A DNA stretch of 64,000 nucleotides, from the NCBI RefSeq assembly GCF_042242105.1, contig NC_092012.1, positions 2,747,470 to 2,811,469 on the forward strand, given 5' to 3'. Shown piece by piece: positions 11,084-22,300 of this stretch. The notes below the pieces were generated by a model. It was not told where the DNA came from. It did no database searches and was given only the letters and a program-made list of their open reading frames with translations. Numbering within the stretch: position 1 is the stretch's first letter; every line of letters begins with the position of its first letter. The DNA is from Pempheris klunzingeri. Taxonomy: Eukaryota > Chordata > Actinopteri > Acropomatiformes > Pempheridae. Both the position numbers and the translations under genes were made by a program.

Positions 11084-12189
11084 CATGGTGATGAGGGAGC
11101 ATGTCAGCCTGTGCAGCACTGAGGCTCACTGATGTGTTTTTAATAGTTTTTTGACCGCGATTGATACAGAGGAGGAAGAAACACACACATTTTTGTATTT
11201 TCTCTTTTCTGGTGATTGTAAGAAGACTTCTCTACCAGCAGAGGGAGCCAGACGGCAGCCTGTGCAGCCATGTGAAGCTAGTCCCTCTCACTTAAACCAA
11301 CATTAATACGACAAACTCTGAAATATTTCTCCATGCTTACATATAACAAGAAAGCAAAGACACACCTACATCTGTAGAGGGCTGGTTGTTCATTTTAAAA
11401 TAGAGGATTGTTTCCTGCAGCCTGTGACGCCACAGTGACTTTCTATTTATGCATAGATACGTAGGAAGTATTCAGGTCCTTCACTTATGTGAAAATACTA
11501 AAACCACACAGTAAAAACACTCCTGCACTGAAAATGTACTAGTCGCTCATTCTGGATTCATCTGCTGATCATTTTCTCCATCAATCCATTGATTGTTTGG
11601 TTAAAAATGTGACACCTGATAGCTGAGAGCTCATCATTACAGTTTTAATCAGATCCTGCAGAAGCTTCGTTTTTTTTCCGAGCCGACACCTCGCTCCAAT
11701 TTTCACCTCTGCTTTTCCCCTCGTCACGGAGGGAAGGTGTTTAAAGGGTGCTGCTGACATCTCTGTGACAAGAAGAAGTTTTATTTTCTCACATGCAGCA
11801 TTTCATCTACTGCAAAGAAACGATAATGTTCCTGTTGTCTGTGCGCTCCACGTCACTGTCTCTTATTTTTGCCCCACCTTTCCTTTTCATGTTGTCAAAG
11901 GATTACTATTGATGTTAATAACTGAGACTGTCACGCTGCTGTTTGAATTGGGTTGAACATGAGATCCACTGGTTAAATCGGCATCTAAACCTGTATTTTT
12001 AGACCTTTAGACCCTCTAGCGGCGTGACCCTAATAGTGGTGATGCTGGTCCACTGCCACGGAGCCAAAGTTCAGTCTCGCTGAGCTGCTGCCATGGCTGC
12101 AGGGTCTTAGTCTTGTTTGAATCACTAAAATAAAAACACTAAACAAGTGATTTGATTGAGGGATTTCCTGTTTCCTTTGGGGAAACCAT
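9387..12189. other. intergenic DNA between sirt3 and drd4, first part
   Basis: No gene recognised. The stretch holds a dispersed repeat near 10070-10290 that is shared with 39970-40170, a (CA)n run at 10404-10438, an (ATT)n run at about 10564-10602, a (GT)n run at 11051-11082, and near 11455-11530 a piece of the dispersed repeat recognisable by 'gaagtattcaggtcctt'. Confidence 0.6.
10070..10290. repeat. dispersed repeat, copy 1 (partner at 39970-40170)
   Basis: Both copies carry 'ggagaaacac', the string 'gctgcagcacaacaaagcag', then 'catccaagaa' and 'cacatt' in the same order and strand. The open frames through them are frame-shifted relatives of each other with no protein-family match, so I read this as an unclassified interspersed repeat, not coding. 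Confidence 0.65.
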
Positions 12190-12909
12190 AGTCTAAAAGT
12201 GCTTGTTTTAGCCACTGATTCTAACTCAGATTGTTATTCTAAGTGTGTGACAGCATTATGGAAAGGATCCCTACAGAGAGAGACCTGGAAGATCCTTTTG
12301 GTTTAACCACAAACAGCCGTTATATATAGATCTCTGCACACACACCAGACTACATTGAGAAAAACAGTAATTTTACCTTGAAGAAAACAGGAGTTACTAG
12401 TCTACTGCTGCCTCACTTAATTAGTTTGTTTGTGTTAATGTGTGATTTTGGTGTTTTAAACAGTTAGTTTGAATCCAACGCAGTATTTGTGTAACACACA
12501 ATAACACAAACAAACTAAATGATCAAGGCAACGTTAGATCAGCAACTACTGGATTCTGTGAGATAAAATTAATGTTTTAGTGAATGTAGTCTGGTGTGTG
12601 TGCAGAGAGCGACATAACGGCTGTTTGTGGTTAAACCAAAAGGATCTTCCAGGTCTCTCTCTGTAGGGATCCTTTCCATGATGCTGTCACTCACTTAGAA
12701 TAACAATCTGAGCCTGTCAGTGGAGAAAAGAAACTCTTTTAGTGGACCTACTGTGATCAGGTGCAGTTGCCCCAAAGGATTATTTTGCAGCCCATTTGTG
12801 ACTGCTGACTGAGACGATCTACTGGACCAAAACATTTTGTAACTACCAGTCATTTCAAACCCAAAATATATAAAAACAGGTTTAAAAATACTAGAGACGT
12901 CCTTTGAAG
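12190..12909. mobile_element. foldback MITE, copy 1 (nearly full length)
   Basis: Left arm with 'ggaaaggatccctacagag' and 'aaccacaaacagccgttata' is followed by its reverse complement in the right arm, 12560-12909, around a short centre. The left outer end is missing, and the right end reads GACGTCCTTTGAAG, a decayed form of the family terminus. It contains no transposase. Confidence 0.9.
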
Positions 12910-13589
12910 TGCTCAAAAAACAGAAAGAAAAAGAAATGATGCGGTCACAACTGGACAAACTCCTCCTGCAGCTACTGACTTGTGGTGATGTAGTTTTGGT
13001 AATTTAACCAGGAGGTTTTATTTGTCCTGAATCCAACCAAACCTTGAGTGAAGTCTCGGTTGATCAGAACTGTCGCTGTGCTGTTTCCTCTGGAGCCGTT
13101 TAAACAAGCCAGCTTTGTTCTTCTGGTAGAAGAGCTTGATTAGATTGTTCGGTTGTGTGTTTTTTTTCTAAATTTAATTTGGGAACAGGTAACACAGCTG
13201 TGGCTGCTGGGCAGCTGGTTAGTTATTTCACAGTCACTCTGACTTGCTGTTAGCAGTAGAAATATAGATGGATGAAAATAGCAGTTGAGTAGGAGGTAAT
13301 TAGACTGTGCAGACCCTGCGTGTCCAATTTGCACATCTCAGCTGGGTGCCTATTCAAGGTGTACTTCTCTCATTCAGTGGTAGATGGTTTCCCGGCTTCA
13401 TTAATCCCTTTTTAATTCAGCAGCATTACTGTTAGTCCTTTACAACTGTATCTCAAAGTCTTGTACTGTGTAGCTTTCCCTCAGGGAGGCAGAAAATCCT
13501 GCACTACACGGCTTCTTTAATGCACGGATGGATTACTGAGTGGGCCCAGGAGGTCTCTGAGGGGGTCATATTGTACATTATGTGTTGTA

Positions 13590-14490
13590 GTATTCAGTTT
13601 GATATCTGCGCAGAGGTTTGCTGCAGCAGGAAGTTTTGGAGAGGGGTGTCTAGATGCAAAATGGCTACAAAGACATAAGATGAACAGAAAGAGAAGAAAT
13701 GACAACAAAGAGGTAAAAAATGACTACTTGGAGATGCAGAATGACCGGAGAGAGGCACAGAAAGACTACAAAGAGGCAAAAAACGATGACAAAGAAATGC
13801 AAAATGACCAGAAATGGACACAAAATGACCAAAGAAGAGAGAGAAAATGACCAGAAAGACAAAAGAATGACTACAAAGTGAGACAAAATTGCCAGAAAGA
13901 GGCACAGAAAGACAATAGAGGCAAAAAAACGTCGACAAAGAAATGCAAAAAGATGCAAAATGACACAAAAATGAATACTTGGAGATGTAAAATGACCAGA
14001 AAGAGGCACAGAATGACTACAAAGATGCTCAAAATGACGACAAAGACACAAAGTGGCTACAAAGAAACATAGAACGACCAAAAAAGAGATAGAAAAGGAC
14101 TACAGAGAGATGAGAGGAGACTGCAGAGGGACAAAAAATTACTATATAGACAAAAAAATGACCAGAAAGAGAAAAAGTAACAATAAAGAGACACAAAATG
14201 ACCAGAAAGAGGCACAGAAAGACTACAGAGGCAAGAAAACGTCGACAAAGAAATGCAAAAAGACCAGAAAGAGATTAAAAAAATGACTACAAAGACACAA
14301 AGTGGCTACAAAGAAACACAGAATGACCAAAAAAGAGATAGAAAATGACTACAGAGAGATAAAAAGTGATGACAGAGACACAGACTGACTACAGATTGAT
14401 GCAAAATGACCAACAAGAGACAAAAAATGACTACAAAAAGATAGAAAGACCAAAAAAGAGATTAAAAATGACTAAAAATTGATGCAAAAG
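13590..14490. repeat. degenerate 21-bp minisatellite, purine-rich on the plus strand
   Basis: Consecutive 21-base units such as 'atgaccagaaagaggcaca' plus two bases and 'atgactacaaagatgctca' plus two bases run through the region. The period is a multiple of three, which opens long frames on both strands. The reverse complement resembles the units at 32150-34520. Confidence 0.88.
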
Positions 14491-14721
14491 GCTTTTGTCT
14501 CATAATACGTTCGTGCATAAGTGTGATTTTTAAACCTGCTTCAAACTGTGGTTCAGTCTTATTTATTTATTTATTTATTTATTTATCGATGAAAAGCATC
14601 TAAAATCCTGTCGGGGTCTTTTGTTACAACAAACTGAGCCGCTTTAGAAAGATGACACACTTTATTAGAAACGTCTCCACATAAAACGTGGATATGGCAT
14701 ACAGTAGGCACAGTCAGTAAC

Positions 14722-14749
14722 CACACACACACACACACACACACACACA
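14722..14749. repeat. (CA)n microsatellite
   Basis: Uninterrupted CA dinucleotide run of about 14 units in intergenic DNA. Confidence 0.95.
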
Positions 14750-15144
14750 TGCAGTGACAGGCAGTAATGGCTTAAAGGACAATGTCACTCAAATTTAAGC
14801 CATCGTGCAGTCGAGAATACTTTCAGATTTGGAGCGTAAAAACAACTTTTTCACAAAACCTGACATGAGAATAAAGACACTATGAAGACACAGTCTGGAA
14901 ACACTTCACTTCAGTTCACTTTCCTATTATAGCAACCTAAAGGTTTCATTCAGCATCATACATACGTTTTTATCTGACGTTCACCACTCTGTTAAACTGT
15001 GTGGCTGCTTTTTGAGATGTTTTTGTGATGAGGCTTCCTCTGATGTGTTATCGATCAGTCTGAGTAGATGTATTTAAGGTAGCAGAAAAGAAATTAGATA
15101 TTCAGAGCTGGAAATTAGATTTACAGACATCCTTATCATGTGAT

Positions 15145-15712
15145 AAAGGGATATTTAACAGAATTTTCTAGTGTTTTCGATTTGAAGCATAAATCTGATA
15201 TTTCTAAAATTTTGGAGCTGGTCCAGTAGATTGTTTCCGTCAAATGGCTGCAAAATAATCCTTTGGGGCAACTGAAATCATCACAGTAGGTCCTCTAAAA
15301 GTGCTCGTTTGATCCACTGACAGGCTCAGATTGTTATTCTAAGTGTGTGACAGCATTATGGAAAGGATCCCTACAGAGAGAGACCTGGAAGATCCTTTTG
15401 GTTTAACCACAAACAGCCGTTATATCGCTCCCAACCAGACTCCATTCACAAAAACAGTCATTTTACTTTGTAGAACAAAGGAGTTGCAGGTCTTGTTGCT
15501 GTGACTTTGGTGTTCTAACACATTAGTTTGGATCTGGACTATTTCATTAAAAGAGTAAAGACACACAATAATACAAACAAACTAATTGATTGAGGCAGCA
15601 GTTGACCAGCAGCTCCTGTGTACTGTGAGGTAAAATTGCTGTTTTTGTCAATGGAGTCTGGTGTGTTTGCAGGGAGCGCTATATAATGGCTATTTGTGCC
15701 TGATCACAGTAG
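15145..15712. mobile_element. foldback MITE, copy 2, broken right arm
   Basis: A full left arm, starting near a decayed AAAGGGATATT terminus at 15145, is followed by the centre and the beginning of the right arm. The right arm stops after 'atggctatttgtg' and passes directly into 'cctgatcacagtaggtccac', the left arm of the next copy. It looks like a recombination or nested-insertion joint. Confidence 0.85.
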
Positions 15713-16394
15713 GTCCACTAAAAGAGCTTGTTTGATCCACTGACAGGCTCAGAGTGTTATTCTAAGTGTGTGACAGCATCATGGAAAGGATCCCTACAGA
15801 GAGAGACCTGGAAGATCCTTTTGGTTTAACCACAAACAGCCGTTATATCGCTCCCCACCAGACTCCATTCACAAAAACAGTAATTTTACTTTGTAGAACA
15901 AAGGAGTTGCTGGTCTTGTTGCTGTGACTTTGGTGTTTTAACACATTAGTTTGGAGCTCGACTAATTCATTAAAAGAGCAAAGACACATAAAAATACAAA
16001 CATACAAACTGATTGAGGCAGCAGCAGACCAGCAGCTCCTGTGTACTGTGAGGTAAAATTGCTGTTTTTGTCAATGGAGTCTGGTGGGTGTGTGCAGAGA
16101 GCGATATAACGGCTGTTTGTGGTTAAACCAAAAGGATCTTCCAGGTCTCTCTCTGTAGGGATCCTTTCCATGATGCTGTCAGACACTTAGAATAACAATC
16201 TGAGCCTGTCAGTGGCCTGTCAAACAAGCACTTATTATGCTGCAGCCATTTCAGCTTGTTTTGCGGCTGCTGGCTGAAGCGATCTACTGAACCAGTTCCA
16301 AAACTTTTTATATCTACCAGTCATTTCAAACCTAAGATAATTATGTAAAACCAAGGACCAGGTTTAGAAATAACAGAATTATCCTTTAACGAAC
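15713..16394. mobile_element. foldback MITE, copy 3
   Basis: Joined head-to-tail to copy 2. It has a left arm lacking its outer end, a centre, and a complete right arm ending GAATTATCCTTTAAC, the clearest family terminus (AATTATCC next to TTTAA). Copy 2 and copy 3 centres are nearly identical, suggesting duplication of the element. Confidence 0.87.
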
Positions 16395-19121
16395 AAACTT
16401 TCTTCTTTCCAGAGTAACAGAGGAGAATAATCACTATAGACTTAGACTTTTCTTTATTGATATATAAATTGATATATAAAAGTTAAATTGTGAGGCTAAA
16501 TATGTTAATCATAACTTATATTATTATTATATTATATTATTGTAGGCGTGTCGTCCTCTCAGCACTAGAATGACTCGTATTAAATCAGAGAAAGCATCAT
16601 TGTTGAGTTGAGTCGAGACCCTCGGTGTTTACTTGTGGTTGATGAGACATTTTGTGTGAATAACAGACACAACATACTGACAGAAGTTTGAAATGTGAAA
16701 TCAGAGAGAAAATATGTTCTTGAGAACCTAAAGATGATTTTTAAGGGAATTTCCTCAGTATTTTGAGGGTTTGAGCGCTATAACTTCTATCAAACAGTAC
16801 TTCTTTTGAATTTAAGGCATATTCCTACTCAGTATTGTATGAATGTTTTTTTTTGTTTGTTTTTTTTAACAGCACACATGTTTTAATGAATTCAAGCGGC
16901 TATGGGGAGCTGGTTTCAGCCGTGCCGTGTGAGTTCCAGTCAGTGGTCCGTGTCCGGAGCGTGTGCTGAATGGACACAGCTGATCTGTCAAGTTCCTCTC
17001 AGCTCGCTTTGGCAGCAAATCCTGCTGCTCCTCTTCAAAAACAGAAAAGGAGAGAAATCCTCCACATCCGCTCGCTCTCCTTCACATCACCATCCAGCTT
17101 CCTGGATCCTGTTTTGATATTCTTCGCCTCACATCCGTCTCGTTGATCAGTCGGATGTTTCAGATGTTTTTTAAGAAACGTTGATGAAATGCTGACGTCT
17201 TCTGGCCCTCAGCAGCGCCAGGACTTGTGATCTTTTGTGCTGCATTTAAAAAAAAAAAAAAGGAATAGGTCAGCATCCGAAGAAACGCTTGTGTTCGCTC
17301 CGTCTTGCTGAGAGTTGGATGAAAAGATCGATATTGCTCTTGTACAGCCGGGAGTCTTCCTCCAGTCAGGAGAGCTGAGGCGCTCGGCTAATCTACCTGA
17401 AAACAACAACTGTTGAAGTGACATTCAGGACCACATTTGCAAAGGCTGCTTATTATAAGCGACTTTTGGCTTTTTCCTGTAACCTCACGTTGAATTATTG
17501 GTACTCGCAGGTTTTTTGGGGGGTTTGTAGTCGCTTATTTGGGCTTCCTCCACTGTACCGGTCTAATAAATCAAAAAACACTTAAGAAATAATCTTTAAA
17601 AAAAAAAAACTTTGGCACGTTTTTTTCATATTTTGTCCCCCTCAGACACACACAGGTGAGGTTTCAAATAAAAATATAATAGATGGACTTTGCTAACAAT
17701 GCTAAGGAGCTAAATGGATGAAATACAGACATAAAAATACAACAAAAAGTAGGAAAAAGAGCGGATTGGTGGTCCGATTCTGTACAGCAGGTGAAATTTG
17801 TGCGCTTCAAGCAGCAGCACTTTATTTTCATGCGATTATTTCTTCATTCTTTCTGCATTTTGTCGCCTACTTGGTTTTGTTTGTCTTGTTTAGAGGTAAA
17901 AAAAATATAAGTTACAGTGTCTAAAATGTAAAATAGAACATAAATTCTTACATATACTGCATATAAAGCAAGTGGCCTCTTTCTCTCACACTGTGGAAGG
18001 TCAGGTCGGGTTTTTGGAGCCGAGTTCGCATCTTTTGGGCTTGTTTCCTTTCACCTGGTTGGTGGTTTTCTCTCAGGAGATCTGGCAATATGCAGGATTA
18101 TTTACGTTTTTTTGTGCGTACGCTCCGACTGACTGAGTGTGTTTTGATTAATGGCGTACACAGACACAACGATTGGCCTTTTTGTGTTTGCAAAATGGCT
18201 ACTGGATGCTTGGCAACCTCGAGGTGATGATAAGACTGCAGGAAGTTGCCACCAAAAAAAATGATTTTACACATCGTTTTTTGTGCAAATTACAAAAACT
18301 ATACAATACAAAAATATCCCGGTCCCTTTGGACAGAACCAGGCTAGCTGTTTCCCTCCATTTCCAGTCTTTATGCTAAGCTACGCTAACCGGCTGCTGAC
18401 TGTAGCTTCACATTTAGTGCACAGGACATGAGAGTGGTGTCGATCTTATCATCTAACTCTCAGCGAGAAAGCGAATAACGGCATTTCTCAAAAATGTCAG
18501 ACTCCCTTCAAGCTTGTATAAGAAAGTGTGGATCAGCGGGTGTTTCAGAGGATTTTTAGAGTCTATGAAGCTGCTTTCAGCTGTTTGACATTTTGGTCTT
18601 TTGAAGCTTATTTAGTCGTTCTGCATCCTGCGGACGTTTCTTGCCCTGATTCGTTTCAGGCAGCCCAGGCTCAGTACAAATCCCACCTCGTTCACTGGAA
18701 CTGGCAGACCATAACTTCAACTCAGCCTGATGTACAGCACGCTCAAAAAAAAAAGAGAAAAGAAAAAGTGCTGCACAGACGGACTGTCAATGGTGAAAAT
18801 CTCCTTTGAGACACTTCAGTTTGTGTCCTCCATGTTGAACTGCTTTATGCGGCTTTCCTTTCCAATATCATCACTTTGTTTGAGCCGTTATCCCAAACAG
18901 GTCATCCCCCAGTAACTGCTTCAGTATTTCAGTGTGTTCAGCCAGATACTATCAGTCATCCACATCCAGCTGGCAGCCCAGAGAGGAGCTGATTGTGGCT
19001 AAACTGGACGCCCCCCAATCAAGAGTTGTTTGCTGTTAATCCAACCAAATCCAAAATGTCTTTGGCGGGCTCCATCTCCCCAGTTCCTCCCTTTAAGTGT
19101 CCGCGGAGGTGAAATCTGGTG
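16395..19121. other. drd4 3' untranslated/flanking DNA
   Basis: No coding exon seen. The interval must contain the drd4 3'UTR on the minus strand. A possible minus-strand AATAAA is the TTTATT at 17821-17826, about 1.3 kb beyond the stop; this is weak. Fragments near 17255-17390 and 18290-18515 belong to a repeat family described separately. Confidence 0.5.
18290..18515. repeat. interspersed teleost repeat with the 'tctttatgctaagcta' motif
   Basis: Contains 'aggctagctgtttccctcc', 'ccagtctttatgctaagcta' and 'gagagtggtgtcgatctt', ending near CCCTTCAAG. Related pieces occur at 17255-17390, 50880-51005 (ending CCCTTTAAG) and 61170-61290. I recognise it as a widespread non-autonomous fish repeat; its class is not certain. 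Confidence 0.65.
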
Positions 19122-19324
19122 TCAGCAGCAGCTGCGGAAACATTTCTTGAAGAATTTCTTGAACTCGGTGTTGAAGATGGTGTAGATGATGGGGTTGAGA
19201 GCACTGTTGACGTAGCCCAGCCAGGTGACGGTGCTCATCAGACTGGGAGGGATGTCGCACGTCAGGCACACGGCTCGCGTCGTGTGCACGACGAAGAACG
19301 GCGTCCAGCAGAACAAGAAGCAGC
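19122..19324 (-). CDS. drd4: drd4 coding exon 4 (TM6 end, TM7, C terminus)
   Basis: Encodes [16 protein letters not shown], then [20 protein letters not shown] and the tail [13 protein letters not shown] with TGA. The acceptor ATGCAG|GC joins in phase 1 to the VVG codon split by intron 3. Confidence 0.95.
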
Positions 19325-22300
19325 CTGCATGGAAATATGGAGAGGGAGATGAGCATTAGTCATCAAGGGCCCTGTTTTTTTTTTTTTTTATATATATTTT
19401 GGTTTTGAAATGACTGGAAGGTAAAAAAGTGTTGGAATTGGTCCAGTAGAGGCTCAGCCAGCAGCCATGAAAGAGCTTAAATGGCTGCACAACCACACCA
19501 GTAGGTCCACTAAAAGAGCTTGTTTGATCCACTGACAGGCTCAGAGTGTTATTCTAAGTGTGTGACAACATTATGGAAAGGATCCCTACAGAGAGAGACC
19601 TGGAAGATCCTTTTGGTTTAACCACAAACAGCCGTTATATCGTTCTCTGCACACACACCAGACTACATTGACAAAAACAGTAATTTTACGTCACAGAGCA
19701 CAGGAGTTGCTGGTCCACCGCTGCCTCAATCAGTTAGTTTGTTTAGGTTATTATGTGACCTGGGGGATTTTAGAAGTTATTTATGATCTGAATGAAATCT
19801 TTAAAACACCAAAATCACTGCAACGAGACTAGCAAGGAGTTGTGTGCAGCACCTGTTCTGTAAGATAAAATTAATGTTTTTATCAATGGAGTCTGGTGTG
19901 TGTGCCGAGAGCGATATAACGGCTGTTTGTGGTTAAACCAAAAGGATCTTCCAGGTCTCTCTCTGTAGGGATCCTTTCCATAATGCTGTCACACACTTAG
20001 AATAACACTCTGAGCCTGTGAGTGGCTAAAACAAGCACTTTTAGTGGATCTACTTTGATCAGGTGCAGTTGTCCCAAAGGATTGACATTACAGCCATTGA
20101 CTGAGGTGATCTACCGGACCAGTTCCAACACTTTTTGTACCTACAAATCATTTAGAACCCAAAATATGTAAAAGAAAATGTTTAAAAATACTGGAATTAT
20201 CCTCTAAATCACAACTTTAGACTGTAAAACCCTTGTTTTTAACACTTGGTGACAGATTCACTACTGTGCAGAACTCCTTGTGTCTTGCCTGCATCCTCTG
20301 AGTGACAGGGACATAGCAAAATATTGTGACACGATATTTCTCAATGTGTCACAAAAATGTGACAGTGTGCATCTGGGAGCTGGTATTTCTTCTTTTGTGC
20401 CAATCACACTTGTTTTTGCCAGAAGGAGCAGTGAAATTAAATAAATCAGCAACGTGACCTGTCAGAGGGCTAAAAGCCTTAAAATGACAGCAGTGTGATT
20501 TTTGTTTTAAAGAACAAAATCTTTTTTAAATGATGATTTGGGGACAAAAATAAGGTGTTTGGACGACGTCACTCCAACTAAGTTCAGCCATGTTAATTAG
20601 TTACGTACTTATAAGGATCACTTTGTCGAGAAAACTGTTCTTCATTGATTTTTTTTTGTGCATTTTGAAACAAAACCTATTAGAAAAAAACCACAACTCA
20701 GAAATGTTTAAACTTTTTTTTTTTTTTTTTAGCATCAAAAGCCAATAGAAAAATAAATCTAGCTCCTGTGCTCATCATCATCTGTTTCTACTTCTCTGTC
20801 CCGTCCAAAGATCCACACTGAAAAGCAGGACGGCGTCAAATACGTGACGTGTTTCATGGCGACTCGGCGGTGTGACTGTGACTGTAAGTGATTCACGACC
20901 AGGCCGAGCTCATTAGTGACACAGTAGGAAAACGTACGAGCCTGCTGTCTCATAACTCAAGACATTACCGCCCGAGGAGGGTTCGATATATTCTGGATTC
21001 TTTGACTCTCTGCTCTGCTCTGCTCCCTCACAAGACAAGTTCACGGAGAGGATGAAGATGCAGAAGCACAAGAAAGCGACTCCCATAAACTTTAATACAC
21101 AGCCTGACCACACAAGGACAGAGACAGGAAGGTTATTCTGCTTTTGCTGGTCGGTTTTTGAGACGTCATGGTGGAAACATGATTTAGAGCCTCTCCTTTA
21201 ACTACCCCGAGGTCCTTCCCTGCCTGAACAAACACCCGTGAGCTCTCTGTTGAGGCAGTTGAGCTGGAAATGATAACCAACCTTAATAAGCTTAGTTTCC
21301 TTGATCGGTGGGGACTATGAATAACCGTGTCACTGAATCAAACTGAGGCCATTTGTCTCAGGTGTCGTCTCATGTTGGTGATAAAACCGGATCCGGGGCG
21401 ATTTATTAGCTTTGTGTTGGGTTGATGGATGGGATTTATGTCTTTCTTTCCAGGAGATTGGAGGACTTTGCATAATACGCCACGGCTCTGCTGTGAGTAG
21501 TCCGCCACGCACACTTCTTATTCATAAGATGCATTCAGGCCAGCGCTGATAATGCTGTTAAATGTAGGGATACGTGTCGGCGCTCAAAACTCTGCAGTAA
21601 GGCAAATTAAATGTAAACTTTATTTGTATGTGATAGTTTTCAGTCCTGGAGAGGGATCCCTCCTCTGCTGCTCTTTCTGAGATTTCATTTGTCTGTGTTC
21701 AAGGTTTTTAAGCCTCCACACTGGGAAATAGTAGTAAATACAAATTTTATCATCAGGTGTTGCACATAATTTAGCTGCTCCTGAGTGGGACATTGTGAAC
21801 GTCCACAAATTAGAGGGTAACTCAACTCAACAACCTTTTACCGTAACGTTTACCACAACTTTGTTTTAACGTTAGCGCGTGTTGTGTGCACACAGTGTCG
21901 CCTAATCAATTTGTTCACGTTGACATTAATATGAAGTCGTGTTCATGTGACAAAGACCTGTATTTTTTTGGTCTGTTCCAACTCCTGAGGGAGCTGAATG
22001 GGAAGTGTACAGTGGGATGTATATACACTCCTCACTAAAAGTCAGGGATGTTCAGCTTTCAGGTGAAGTTTCAGGATGAACCTAAAATGTATTCTAACCT
22101 TTCCAGGTGAACTTAATGTGACCTTCTCTAAACCTTTGAATGCACATGTCCAACTGTTCAGTGTCTCAGTACTTTCTGCACCAGCTGCTGTTCTCTAACA
22201 AGAAGCTTCACAGCAACATTCACAACAGGTTTGATCCATGAATCCACCAATACATTTCCTGCTTCAGTTAGAATTGGTATTTAAACAGTCCTCCTCATCC

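Noticed and set aside
13594..14286. Several open frames of 60-140 codons, Lys-rich on the plus strand and Leu/Phe/Ser-rich on the minus strand
   Set aside because: They lie in the degenerate 21-bp minisatellite; overlapping frames on both strands are explained by its period.
15962..16186. Frames starting [20 protein letters not shown], also at 49318 and in other copies
   Set aside because: The same peptide recurs because the foldback transposon arm recurs. It has no independent gene features and is open only over the arm.
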